Positions 51,516 to 60,225 of a stretch of DNA of 64,000 nucleotides are shown here, one piece after another. The stretch lies in contig JAHCBC010000002.1 of assembly GCA_019634595.1 (NCBI GenBank), positions 744,001 to 808,000 on the forward strand, given 5' to 3'. The notes under the pieces are model-generated. The model saw nothing but the letters and a program-made list of their open reading frames with translations. It searched no databases and was not told the DNA's origin. Each line of letters starts with the position of its first letter. Positions within the stretch are counted from its first letter, which is position 1. The stretch comes from Akkermansiaceae bacterium (GTDB lineage: Bacteria; Verrucomicrobiota; Verrucomicrobiia; Verrucomicrobiales; Akkermansiaceae). The translations under genes were made by a program, and so were the position numbers.

Positions 51516-51604
51516 GGCCAGAATTCAGGATTAACATTGTAGATGTGGCTCTTCAGTTGGCCGCTGCCGCACGAAGCAGATCCCCCAAATATTTTCCTCT
51601 GGTA

Positions 51605-52117
51605 TCAGGAACTGAAAACGATGGTTTTCCGGGAAATGAAATTGACAAGGGTTGAGAGGATGATCACAGTCATCTTCACTACAAGATCGGGGGTGGAACT
51701 GTAGGAGATAAGCAGGAAGGCTGCGGTCTGGGCGACGGCGAAACATAGGGCGGCGCTCACGGTGAACAACGTGAATTCGCGTGCCCTCGAATGGCGCCCG
51801 GCTTTGAACACCCATCGGCGGTTAGTCTCGTAAGTGAAGGCGTTGGCGGTCAGGAACCCCATGGTGATTTCGAGAAGAAGCCAAGCGGGTCTGTTTTGCG
51901 GGTAGGCTTGCGGATCAAGCCAGACGACGCTTGCCCGGAAAAGCCAGCAACCGGAGAGAAAGACCGGAACGGAGAGGACACCAATGGCAAGATATTTGGC
52001 AAACTGCCACACGGGGGCGGCCTCGGTGCTGGCAAGATGAAGGGCGGCGGCTTTCCAGCTCTGTTTGTGCCCCAAGCGGAGGATCGCTCGGATTTCTTTG
52101 TCCGGAGAGGCTTTCAT
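51605..52117 (-). CDS. GtrA-family membrane protein
   Basis: The 170-residue protein starts at ATG 52117, overlapping the stop of the upstream GT2 gene by ATGA. It has four membrane helices (about residues 38-58, 75-95, 107-130, 140-160) and the family pattern FAKYLAIGVLSVPVF, TYETNRRWVFKAGRHSR. GtrA proteins are thought to flip undecaprenyl-phosphate-linked monosaccharides. Together with the GtrB-like GT2 at 52920 it forms a typical pair that can side-chain-modify a polymer. The basic tail around the third segment is normal. Confidence 0.82.
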   Translation of the reverse strand: MKASPDKEIRAILRLGHKQSWKAAALHLASTEAAPVWQFAKYLAIGVLSVPVFLSGCWLFRASVVWLDPQAYPQNRPAWLLLEITMGFLTANAFTYETNRRWVFKAGRHSRAREFTLFTVSAALCFAVAQTAAFLLISYSSTPDLVVKMTVIILSTLVNFISRKTIVFSS

Positions 52118-52923
52118 GGTTCGTCGGATGGGAGCCTGTAATTTCCCCGGCATACTGAGATGAGCTGGCGGAAAACAGAAAACAGGGCTCCTAACCCCCT
52201 GATTTTGGTGGGGGTTTTGCCAGCGGCAGGATAGGAGCGTGAGACGGGTATCTCGGTGACTTGATAGCCGCCCGCCGCCGCTTCGATCGCCAGATGATAA
52301 TGGAGCTGGTAGCGGTCGAAGACCGGCCGGAAGACCGAGATCCGGGGATCTTGCAAGAGGCGCCGGCTGTAGCCACGGAATCCATTGGTGGTATCGGTGT
52401 ATCGGAACCCGGCGGCTATGGACACCAGGGGCGCGTGGAGGAGATTGACCGCGAGATAGCGGATGAGCGGGGTGTTTTCGTGATGTCCCCCCGGCATGAA
52501 CCGGCTGCCTTGGATATGGTCAAAACCTGCTTCGAGGGAGGCGACCATGGTCGGGATGGCTTCGAGCCCATCCTTGCCGTTTCCGTCGATGACCAAGATT
52601 CCGGCGTACCCTTCGGCAAGGGAGTAGTCGAACGCCATGCGCATCTGCGAACTCAGTTTCCCATCTCCTGACTTCACAAGCAGCGCTTTGCATTCCGTTT
52701 CCTCCATCAGCCGGAGGGGGAGCGACCCATCGGTGCTTCCTCCATCCGCGACGATGACATCGATCAAGGATGCGAAATTTCTCATGGCGGTGAGCTGCCG
52801 CTGGATCTTCTCACCTTCGTTGATGACAAAAACGCAGATGGCATATTGGCATTTTCGGGGCCTTTCCCATGCAACTTTGTACAGGGGGACCGAATCGCCG
52901 TTTCCTCGGTGGAAGGTGGTCAT
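52114..52923 (-). CDS. GT2 glycosyltransferase (dolichol-P-mannose-synthase-like)
   Basis: The 269-residue protein starts at ATG 52923. Its GT-A motifs are CVFVINEGEKIQRQL, IDVIVADGGSTDGS, ILVIDGNGKDG (DXN/D in place of DXD) and IQGSRFMPGG. There is no clear C-terminal membrane helix. It probably adds a sugar to a polyprenyl phosphate or to a lipid-linked chain. It is flanked by ATGA overlaps on both sides, so GtrB-like, this GT2 and GtrA are tightly coupled. Confidence 0.85.
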   Translation of the reverse strand: MTTFHRGNGDSVPLYKVAWERPRKCQYAICVFVINEGEKIQRQLTAMRNFASLIDVIVADGGSTDGSLPLRLMEETECKALLVKSGDGKLSSQMRMAFDYSLAEGYAGILVIDGNGKDGLEAIPTMVASLEAGFDHIQGSRFMPGGHHENTPLIRYLAVNLLHAPLVSIAAGFRYTDTTNGFRGYSRRLLQDPRISVFRPVFDRYQLHYHLAIEAAAGGYQVTEIPVSRSYPAAGKTPTKIRGLGALFSVFRQLISVCRGNYRLPSDEP

Positions 52924-53915
52924 GGTTCTGATGATCCGGATTCTTTGACGATGCTGGATGCGACGGTGTCTTCCAGCAGGACGGAACTTCCGGCATCTTC
53001 CGAGATGAAATAGAGCGGGCGGCTCCTTACCTCGCCCAGAATGGTGCCGACATATTCGCCAAGGACAGCCAGAATGAGGCATATGAACAAAAACATGCCG
53101 CTTTGCTGCAACGATAGGGTCGTCCAGCCTTCCATGACGTCTTGTTTCATGAAGAAGATTCCCAGGACGTAGATGGCGTAGGCGAGGTTCAGGAGCGCCC
53201 CGACCAGACCTGCCATTGTGACCACCCGGAGAGGGTGCCGGCTGTGGGAGGCGATGAGATCGATTGCCATGGATGCCTCCGTGGCGAGGGGTTTGGCACG
53301 CGGGGCTTTCGCGGTTGATCGCCTTTCATAGGCAAAATATGCATGATGGTAACCGAGAGTGAGTGTGAGGATCTTCAAATAGCGGTGTTGCTCCTTGATC
53401 TGCAGCAAGGAATTGACGGACTGCCGGCTCATGACCCGGAAATCGTCCGCTCCGCGTCTGAGCGACAGGCCGAGCTGGCGACCGCAATAATTTCTGAAGA
53501 TCCCACCGGCGAATTCCCGGATTCTTCCCCGGCTCATCGGGTTGGTTGCGACACCTTGGAGGATTCCCCCGGATTTGCGGCATGCTTCGATCATCGGAAG
53601 CACGGCGGAAGGAGGATCTGACGCTGGATCAAGGGTAACAACATAATCGCCGATCGTGGACTCCAGCCCGGCTGCGAGGAGAACGTCGCGGTCGAATGGC
53701 CGGGACATCCGCAGATAGCGGAGCCGCGGGATTTCCGAGAGAAGCTCGCGGGCCACCCGCGGCGTCTCGTCCGGGGAAGCGTTGTCGACGAGAATGATCT
53801 CGAAAAACTGGTAGCCGCGGAGCATCGCTCCGTCCAGCTCCTTGAGGAAGCTCGCGAGAATCGTCCCGTCGTTGTCGAGGGGAACTACTACGCTGATGAC
53901 CGTTTGGGTGTCCAT
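52920..53915 (-). CDS. GT2 glycosyltransferase with membrane tail (GtrB/ArnC-like)
   Basis: The 331-residue protein has an N-terminal GT-A domain (VISVVVPLDNDGTILASFL, EIILVDNASPDETP, YVVTLDPASDPP) and two C-terminal membrane helices (about residues 234-258 and 270-295). This is the layout of undecaprenyl-phosphate glycosyltransferases such as GtrB and ArnC. It would load a sugar onto undecaprenyl phosphate for export, with GtrA as the flippase. It overlaps the next gene by ATGA and follows the FAD oxidoreductase gene by 11 nt. Confidence 0.87.
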   Translation of the reverse strand: MDTQTVISVVVPLDNDGTILASFLKELDGAMLRGYQFFEIILVDNASPDETPRVARELLSEIPRLRYLRMSRPFDRDVLLAAGLESTIGDYVVTLDPASDPPSAVLPMIEACRKSGGILQGVATNPMSRGRIREFAGGIFRNYCGRQLGLSLRRGADDFRVMSRQSVNSLLQIKEQHRYLKILTLTLGYHHAYFAYERRSTAKAPRAKPLATEASMAIDLIASHSRHPLRVVTMAGLVGALLNLAYAIYVLGIFFMKQDVMEGWTTLSLQQSGMFLFICLILAVLGEYVGTILGEVRSRPLYFISEDAGSSVLLEDTVASSIVKESGSSEP

Positions 53916-53926
53916 GAGTATAGGCT

Positions 53927-55036
53927 TCAGTTCATTCCGAGAATCCGGTCGAGCTCATCCTCAACGTCGAAGATGTTGTCGATTTTTCCCCCCATCACGT
54001 GGATGATGCGTGGCAATGATGGATCGCGCCGGAAGAGGATCGGCCGGCTGTCGTCGATCTCGGTTTGCGGAAGCAACGTTTTGACTTCCCATATGGAATC
54101 GACGTAAGTTGCGTTCTTGAGTGCTGGAATATAGCGGGTCGCATCGGCAATCATATAAGGATAGTGGGAGGATTTTCTGGTTTGGGAAAACCTCAGGTAA
54201 GGGTCGGTGACGGAGAAATCCCTTTCATGCCATGCTCCGTGAGGGGTGAAGCGTACGTGGCTGATGCTCGACAGATTTCTTGAAGGGTAGGGCATGAAAG
54301 AGAAGAAAGGGCCACACATGAAAGTGACGCCGATGTCCTCCAGTGCGGGTGGAAGCTGAATGAGCGCCATTTCGGCGAGTTCATGCTTCAGGGGAATGGG
54401 ATTTAGGGAGCTGGATCGGCCAAGGAGGTTGAGCCCGCTGTAAGTGGCGTTCACCACCAGGGATGCGGCCTGTCTTCTCCCATCGCTCAACATCACCTCG
54501 ACACCACCCGGAACCTGGGTGACGGAAGCCACCCGGATGCCGAGAAGGACCGGGATCCCCGCGTCTTCCAGACGCGATATGCAGATATCCCTCAGAATGG
54601 AGCAATCGAAAGCACATTCTTCCGCGAGCCATACTCGCTCGGTGAGATCCGGGTTGAAGAAGGCTGTGATTCTCTCCGGCGCGGGCCTCAGGGGAGCGCC
54701 TATTCGTTTCATGAACAGCTCGAATTGTGCGGCGTTGACTTTGGAATGGCGCCGGGCGATCGCGTAGACTTTCTCGAAGTCATCAACTATCGCTTCGCGG
54801 AACACTTCGCGGAAGCGGTTGTAGTTGTGCCGGGATCGATAGGCTGTAACAAGACTCCGGGGATAGTGATAGCCGCCATGAACCCGGGCTTGGTTCACGC
54901 GGGATGCCCTTTCGAGGAGCCTGCCTTCAGCTTCCACCACCAACGGGTGGTGGCCTTTTTCCCGGAGCATGAGGGCGATCATGCATCCGAAAAATCCTCC
55001 GCCAGCGACGATGACGTCAGGATTCATTCCGTTCAT
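53927..55036 (-). CDS. FAD-dependent oxidoreductase (DAO family)
   Basis: The 369-residue protein begins with the dinucleotide motif DVIVAGGGFFGCMIALML and VVEAEGRLLERAS. A covalent-flavin site is not seen. The middle has NATYSGLN, and the C-terminus is an FAD-binding return, IIHVMGGKIDN. The substrate could be an amino acid, a glycerol derivative or a sugar acid. Its start overlaps the stop of the TIM-barrel gene by ATGA. With that gene and the SDR epimerase gene it forms a compact trio in the EPS locus. Confidence 0.8.
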   Translation of the reverse strand: MNGMNPDVIVAGGGFFGCMIALMLREKGHHPLVVEAEGRLLERASRVNQARVHGGYHYPRSLVTAYRSRHNYNRFREVFREAIVDDFEKVYAIARRHSKVNAAQFELFMKRIGAPLRPAPERITAFFNPDLTERVWLAEECAFDCSILRDICISRLEDAGIPVLLGIRVASVTQVPGGVEVMLSDGRRQAASLVVNATYSGLNLLGRSSSLNPIPLKHELAEMALIQLPPALEDIGVTFMCGPFFSFMPYPSRNLSSISHVRFTPHGAWHERDFSVTDPYLRFSQTRKSSHYPYMIADATRYIPALKNATYVDSIWEVKTLLPQTEIDDSRPILFRRDPSLPRIIHVMGGKIDNIFDVEDELDRILGMN

Positions 55037-55845
55037 GGGGGGCTCTGATAGATATTCCGGAGTGAGCCGAGGGCGGTTCGGAGTGCTCCGAATTCATCCT
55101 CCTGTTTCTTCATTTCGAGGGCGATCCCACCGCTATACCCGATCGATCGGAGGGCGGAGGCGACCTGCCGATGGATGGGATCAGGCTCCTTCCAGTCCGA
55201 AAGGTCGGGCTGGCTGGCATGAACGTGGTGAACGAGATCCGCGGCTCGCTCCAATATCCCGGCAAACGATTCTCCGGAGATGGCAAGCCCCCCGGCGTCA
55301 AGGTGCAAACCGAAGCCAGGGCTGTCGACGGCCCGGACTAGCGTGATGGATTCTTCCAAGGAGATACAGAAATCAGCCCCGTATTGCTCCGGGTTCGGTT
55401 CAATGAGAAGGCGTGTATCGTTGGCCGAACAAAAGTCGCCCAGTTCCCTGAAAAACGGAATGGCGATTTCCAGGGCAACACACGGCTCAAGGTCGCCGCG
55501 GAGGCGGTTTCTCGGAGAACCAAAAACTAAGGATTTGGCGCCGCACCATCCGGCGACCTGTGCGGCCCTCATCAACCACCGCTTCAGGTTAGTGCGGGAA
55601 CCCTGGTCAGCGAAAAGGAGCAGGCCGGACGTCCCAAAAAGCAGTGCCTGGAATGAAGAGATGTTGAATCCCTGACGGGCGTACCACCCCGCTTTGGCCC
55701 GGACGTCTGCTTCGTTCGCTTCAAGGAGATTGCCGAATGCCCGGACGGGGGCGAGTTCGACAGACTTGATGTCAAACTCTGAGAGCAACCGTAAGGCTGC
55801 TTCTTCGTTCGGTTCCGACCAAGCGATATGGGAGACGGACAACAT
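55033..55845 (-). CDS. sugar phosphate isomerase/epimerase-like TIM barrel
   Basis: The 270-residue protein resembles the AP endonuclease 2/xylose isomerase-like superfamily: SVELAPVRAFGN, AKSLVFGSPRNR, RLLIEPNPEQYGADFC (metal Glu), FGLHLDAGGLAISGE (metal His, Asp) and VHHVHASQPDLSDW with His. The last Glu would be in GGIALEMKKQED. It may isomerise or epimerise a sugar or sugar acid. It lies in the middle of the trio, 3 nt downstream of the epimerase gene and with a 4-nt overlap with the oxidoreductase gene. Confidence 0.78.
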   Translation of the reverse strand: MLSVSHIAWSEPNEEAALRLLSEFDIKSVELAPVRAFGNLLEANEADVRAKAGWYARQGFNISSFQALLFGTSGLLLFADQGSRTNLKRWLMRAAQVAGWCGAKSLVFGSPRNRLRGDLEPCVALEIAIPFFRELGDFCSANDTRLLIEPNPEQYGADFCISLEESITLVRAVDSPGFGLHLDAGGLAISGESFAGILERAADLVHHVHASQPDLSDWKEPDPIHRQVASALRSIGYSGGIALEMKKQEDEFGALRTALGSLRNIYQSPP

Positions 55846-55848
55846 GGG

Positions 55849-56613
55849 TCAAGAGGAGATGTCACGCAGAAAGCCTTCCAAGTCGCGGAGAACGGTTTCC
55901 TTGGAGTAGAGGTATCCGCCGCTCCCGTTCCACGCCGCATCATATCGGGAGCGCATGTCATAGGCTGGTGGAGGGGGGGGCTCTCCACCCAGGGCTTTGC
56001 CGGGGAAATAGAGGTCGCGGATTTCACCGGTGGCAACCGGTTCCGAGGAAACATTGAGCACGGGGATATCTCTTTCCCAGGCCCGGTTGATATCTCCCGC
56101 GAGTCTGCGGGTGTCATAGTATTGGAAAGATCCTTCGGGGTGGACTTTATCAAGCTGATTGTCCGACATCAGATCAAATATGACGTTCTTTTTCAGTCCG
56201 GGGCCGAAGAGACCCGGAAGGCGGAGGATGGTGACATTGGAGAACAAGGCTTGGATCGTCTCTTCCACTTCGAGGCGGTGGAGACCGTAGGGGTGATGCC
56301 CATCCAGCCCGATGGGAGTGTCCTCGTCCACCTCGCGGGGCGAGGGATATACATCGATGGTGGATATCAGCGTGAACATTCCCGCCTTGGCGTCCCGAAG
56401 GGCATCCAGCAAGGAATGGATTCTCGCCCGATCTTCATCTGGGTGGAGATTGGCCCACCATTTTACCGCCTGGACGCCCGCACAAATGATGTGTCCGAAA
56501 TTCTGTCCGCGGATGTCATTTATATTGTTGGAGCGGAATCGTGCATCGGGGTTGAGGGTCCGGTCGAGGGTGCTGCCGACAAATCCACTATAGCCGATCA
56601 GGGCGGTTTTCAT
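55849..56613 (-). CDS. NAD(P)-dependent epimerase/dehydratase-like protein (SDR)
   Basis: The 254-residue protein has a Rossmann start (KTALIGYSGFVGSTLDRTL, a variant of GxxGxxG) and FTLISTIDVYPSP for the Ser region. The YxxxK position is YGLHRLEVEE, where the Lys is Arg, so the normal SDR proton relay is changed and activity is uncertain. It is shorter than typical nucleotide-sugar epimerases (about 310-340). It is the first gene of the trio. Confidence 0.72.
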   Translation of the reverse strand: MKTALIGYSGFVGSTLDRTLNPDARFRSNNINDIRGQNFGHIICAGVQAVKWWANLHPDEDRARIHSLLDALRDAKAGMFTLISTIDVYPSPREVDEDTPIGLDGHHPYGLHRLEVEETIQALFSNVTILRLPGLFGPGLKKNVIFDLMSDNQLDKVHPEGSFQYYDTRRLAGDINRAWERDIPVLNVSSEPVATGEIRDLYFPGKALGGEPPPPPAYDMRSRYDAAWNGSGGYLYSKETVLRDLEGFLRDISS

Positions 56614-56632
56614 GAAATGGTTGGGGTTGAGA

Positions 56633-58336
56633 TCATGTTCCGGCTTTCAATATACAAAAAATCACATCCTGATGCTTGGAAACGGGTTGGGCCTGAAGAC
56701 CCGCCTTGGAGAGAATCGCGGTGATTTCGGCAGGCATCTCCTTATGGATGGCGAGCGTGATCCTGTTTTGGCCGGCCAGAGGCTTGAGCCGTGTGAGATA
56801 AGCTTCCAATTCCACCAAAGTGTTCGCAAAGACGAGGGGTCTTCCGCACTCATAGGTTTCCATCGCGAGATCAGCGGAACATCCGATCAGCAAGCCGTCA
56901 GGTGGGCAACTGGCGCGGATGGCGGGTCCTGCGCCCCGGAACCAATCTCTTTGCCGGGCTGAAATATTCTGTCCCGGTTTGAGTTGACGGACAGGAGTCA
57001 GCGTCCACTGACGCAAAGCGGTTCTCAGGACGCTGGGGAGATCGTAAGTTTCAGCGCCCAAGGCAAAAGGGAAATCGCTTCCAGGATTGATGTAGCCGGC
57101 CGGCAGGTGAGCTTGGCGTGGTGTGGCCGAAAGGACCCGTGGAAGAAGCATATGTCCGAAGAGGGAAAAGCAAGAGGTGCCGAGGCACAAAATGGCTGCG
57201 ATGCTTCGGCGTTGGACTGAGCGGCCGACGGAAAAAATGTTGAATGCATATGCAGCGGGAGCAAGAAACAGAATGACGTAGAATCGATGGGCCGCCATGG
57301 CCATCTCGCCGCTGAGCACAAAAATGAACAGTAAGAAGGCGAGAATGAGCACCGCGAGAACTTGATGGCGAGGGGAGACAGCGGCGGGACGCCCGGGTAG
57401 CTTGAATTTCCAGGAAATCACCAGCGGCAACAGTGGGATCAGCGCCCATGATGAGCGGAGAGTCGCGAAAAACAGCGTGCCAGCTACGTCCCTTACAGAG
57501 GGGATCATCCTGGCCAGAATCCGTGATGAAGTTCCTGACAGCGGTGCGGCCAATGCGCCGCTGTCGTGAACTGCCGCTGAGTGGAGCAATTTGAACAGAA
57601 CAAAAGCGGCGATGGTTCCAGAGCCGAACGCAAAGCACCATTTGATATCCCGGAAAAAGGAGGATCTGTCCCTTGTGACGGGTTGCAAAGCAAGCGCAAC
57701 GAGCGCCACGGCCGGTACGATGAAGAAACAGCTCCAGTTCGTGGTGCCGACGAGGACGCCTGCGGAAAATGAACGCATCATCCAAAGATACCGCGCGCAG
57801 CGTCCGGCATCCAGCGCCGCGTTTCTCCAAAGAACCCAACTGAGCGCCCCGGCCAGCATCCCGAAAGGAATGAGCCGGTGGGAGAAAGCGGTGTTTGCCG
57901 AAGACCAGTAAGCGCCTGCCAAGCATATTGACAGAACGACGAAGGTGGCTGTGCAGGTTACGGCGGTGGCTTTGAGCAGACGGTAAAGAACTCCTGCCGA
58001 GCAAAGACCGATAAATATGTTCGTGATCATGACTCCCGCTTCGTAGGGGATGCCAGCCTTTGATGGAGCCGCCAACAGGTAACCATAAAGGACGGGCCAT
58101 CCGGAGTAGGGCTTGCTCACGTCGGGAAGACTTACCGAATCCATGCTTGCAAGGCATAGCCATCCTCCTTGGGCGGCTTCTTGATAGGCGGGGTAATATT
58201 GGAGATCGATCCCCTCCCGATAGCCGAGTTTCCAAGACACCAGATGGAATGTGACGAACAGCAGAAGTAGACTCAGGACGAAAATCGGTCTGCAGGGTGA
58301 TCCGGTTCCCCGGGAAATCGACGATAAATCGTTCAT
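56633..58336 (-). CDS. multi-spanning membrane protein, possible GT-C glycosyltransferase
   Basis: The 567-residue protein has about ten membrane helices in residues 15-425 and a soluble C-terminal part of about 140 residues. A periplasmic loop near the N-terminus has GIDLQYYPAYQEAAQGGW, where the Asp could be the catalytic acid of a GT-C enzyme. No firm family can be named. It is between the epimerase gene (19 nt) and the polymerase-like gene (264 nt), so it belongs to the EPS locus. A role in adding a sugar from a polyprenyl donor is inference. Confidence 0.6.
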   Translation of the reverse strand: MNDLSSISRGTGSPCRPIFVLSLLLLFVTFHLVSWKLGYREGIDLQYYPAYQEAAQGGWLCLASMDSVSLPDVSKPYSGWPVLYGYLLAAPSKAGIPYEAGVMITNIFIGLCSAGVLYRLLKATAVTCTATFVVLSICLAGAYWSSANTAFSHRLIPFGMLAGALSWVLWRNAALDAGRCARYLWMMRSFSAGVLVGTTNWSCFFIVPAVALVALALQPVTRDRSSFFRDIKWCFAFGSGTIAAFVLFKLLHSAAVHDSGALAAPLSGTSSRILARMIPSVRDVAGTLFFATLRSSWALIPLLPLVISWKFKLPGRPAAVSPRHQVLAVLILAFLLFIFVLSGEMAMAAHRFYVILFLAPAAYAFNIFSVGRSVQRRSIAAILCLGTSCFSLFGHMLLPRVLSATPRQAHLPAGYINPGSDFPFALGAETYDLPSVLRTALRQWTLTPVRQLKPGQNISARQRDWFRGAGPAIRASCPPDGLLIGCSADLAMETYECGRPLVFANTLVELEAYLTRLKPLAGQNRITLAIHKEMPAEITAILSKAGLQAQPVSKHQDVIFCILKAGT

Positions 58337-58600
58337 ATTTGTTTTGTGTCTCCTTACAGTGGAGGGTTGCCGAAGGGATTCCGCTGGCCGGAAATTATGC
58401 GGATTTCAAGGCAGGCATCGGATTCAATTTCTTCGAGCCGTGTTCATCCGTTTCCATTTTTACGGAGAATCTGGACAGTCGGTTTGCCATCCCGCTTCGC
58501 TTCCCTTGAGGGATGGTTCCCCCCTTTCCATAAGGCTTGAGATTGTGAGAAGTGGGGTTGAAGAAGCTACCGAAAGGGACATTTCCGTGAAGAATGGCTG

Positions 58601-60121
58601 TCAGCGGCCCGCGAGGGCGGGAGTCCGTGGCTCCGGCAAGGGAGAGGAGGGGGCGGCCGGAACCCGGTTGGAGGAGCGGTGCCCGTTGGAAAGTTTCTTC
58701 AGGATGAAGACTCCGGATAGGACAGTCCACATCTGGAGATTCACAGGTGTCGCGGAAAAATTGCCGCCGGCGATGAACGCAAGGAGAACACCGGGAACGA
58801 TGCAGCCGATGATGAACGCCCCATCCCTTTTTGTTTGGGTTCCGGAGGATTTATACACCACGCGGTGCAAGGAAAAGAGAATGCCTCCTCCCACCAAGAG
58901 GGTGACGAGCAAACCGACCGCTCCGAAGTTGATCACAATCCGGTTGATGATGTCATGGCTGTAATCGCTGGCAGTGTAGTCCGGTGCATTTGACATGAAG
59001 TCACTGCGGAGTACCCTCCCTGTGCCGAAGAGCGACCAGGAATCGGCGCGTCCCAAGCGTTCCCATCCCCGCAGACGGTCGGAGAAGGTGCTGACCATCA
59101 GCACGTTTTCCGCCCATTTGCCATCACCCCTGATGAGGTCGTTGATCTGGTAGATTCCTTTGTCCAGAAGATAGGCGGAGTTCAATACTCCGATGACGAA
59201 AAGCGATGCCGCGGAACCATAGAGCAGCAGAGTACCCCAGAAACTCCGGAAGGCGATGGCGAACAAAAAAACGATGGCTGGGTAGACGAGGGTCGTGCGC
59301 TGGTGGGAAAGAATGGCGGTTGTCAGGTAAAGCAATCCGAGCAGCAGGAACAATAACCTGCGTTTCGGGATCCGGACCGCCCTCCAGAGGCAGAAACAAG
59401 AGTAAATGCCGACGCAACTCAATGCGCTGGCGGAGCCGAAAAGTCCGAATATACGGGGATCCTTCATCATCATCTGCTCCGTGTGGACCATCGATAGGCC
59501 GGACAGAGCGTAACTCCACTCGATATTGTTGAAGCCGTTGAAATACTGCCAGATTCCCCAAGCGGCGGCTGGGGCCGCCACGGTGGCCTGCCAAGAGATG
59601 CAATCAACCCAGTCCTGGAATGTCTTGAATATCCCGTAGCAGATGGGGATCAAGGTGAGGTAGAGCGTGGTGGTGCCGGCCGTATAGACATTCTGGAGCA
59701 TTCCGGCATCCCGTCCTTTGACGAGCATGATGATCGCCACGGTGGGAATGATCATGTAGAGAAGAAACCCGATCCCGCCGAAAGTGTACTGACGGCGGAT
59801 CACGCCGTAGAAGTAGGAGATGTTGATGGCACAGATTGTCAGAAGAGGACCGATCAGGATTTCACTGACGGTTTGTGTGGACTGGACGCCGTAGAATACC
59901 CCGATCCTCTTGATTTCATCCGAGTACACCGCCTGCACGACAAGGAAATAGAGGGCGGCTTTGGGGTTCACCAGACCGAGAACAATCCCAAGGATGGTGA
60001 TGAGTTTGCTGAGTCCTGAAATCCCCCCGGTGGGGTTGAGGAGGATGGAGATCGACGCCCATACGGCAACGACGATGGCGATCGCGATGGCGATGATCTG
60101 TCCAGGATTCTTGGAATTCAT
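58601..60121 (-). CDS. O-antigen polymerase/ligase-like protein (candidate Wzy)
   Basis: The 506-residue protein has about 12 membrane helices across residues 5-475. The pattern ILSHQRTTLVYPAIVFLFAIAF is that of the Wzy/WaaL superfamily, and a periplasmic loop with FSDRLRGWERL and YSHDIINRIVINFGAVG carries the expected Arg and His. The tail is basic and proline-rich. As a Wzy-like enzyme it would polymerise the units flipped by the Wzx-like protein at 50133. The other ligase-like protein (41206) has the TPR part. Confidence 0.78.
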   Translation of the reverse strand: MNSKNPGQIIAIAIAIVVAVWASISILLNPTGGISGLSKLITILGIVLGLVNPKAALYFLVVQAVYSDEIKRIGVFYGVQSTQTVSEILIGPLLTICAINISYFYGVIRRQYTFGGIGFLLYMIIPTVAIIMLVKGRDAGMLQNVYTAGTTTLYLTLIPICYGIFKTFQDWVDCISWQATVAAPAAAWGIWQYFNGFNNIEWSYALSGLSMVHTEQMMMKDPRIFGLFGSASALSCVGIYSCFCLWRAVRIPKRRLLFLLLGLLYLTTAILSHQRTTLVYPAIVFLFAIAFRSFWGTLLLYGSAASLFVIGVLNSAYLLDKGIYQINDLIRGDGKWAENVLMVSTFSDRLRGWERLGRADSWSLFGTGRVLRSDFMSNAPDYTASDYSHDIINRIVINFGAVGLLVTLLVGGGILFSLHRVVYKSSGTQTKRDGAFIIGCIVPGVLLAFIAGGNFSATPVNLQMWTVLSGVFILKKLSNGHRSSNRVPAAPSSPLPEPRTPALAGR

Positions 60122-60225
60122 AGGGTTCCGGATGATGGGCCGGCAGAGATGCGCTCAACTTGGCTGCATACACCGCCTGATGCAACTGCCAAGAGTCTCC
60201 CGGAAATCCGTGGGCGTCGGAGCAT

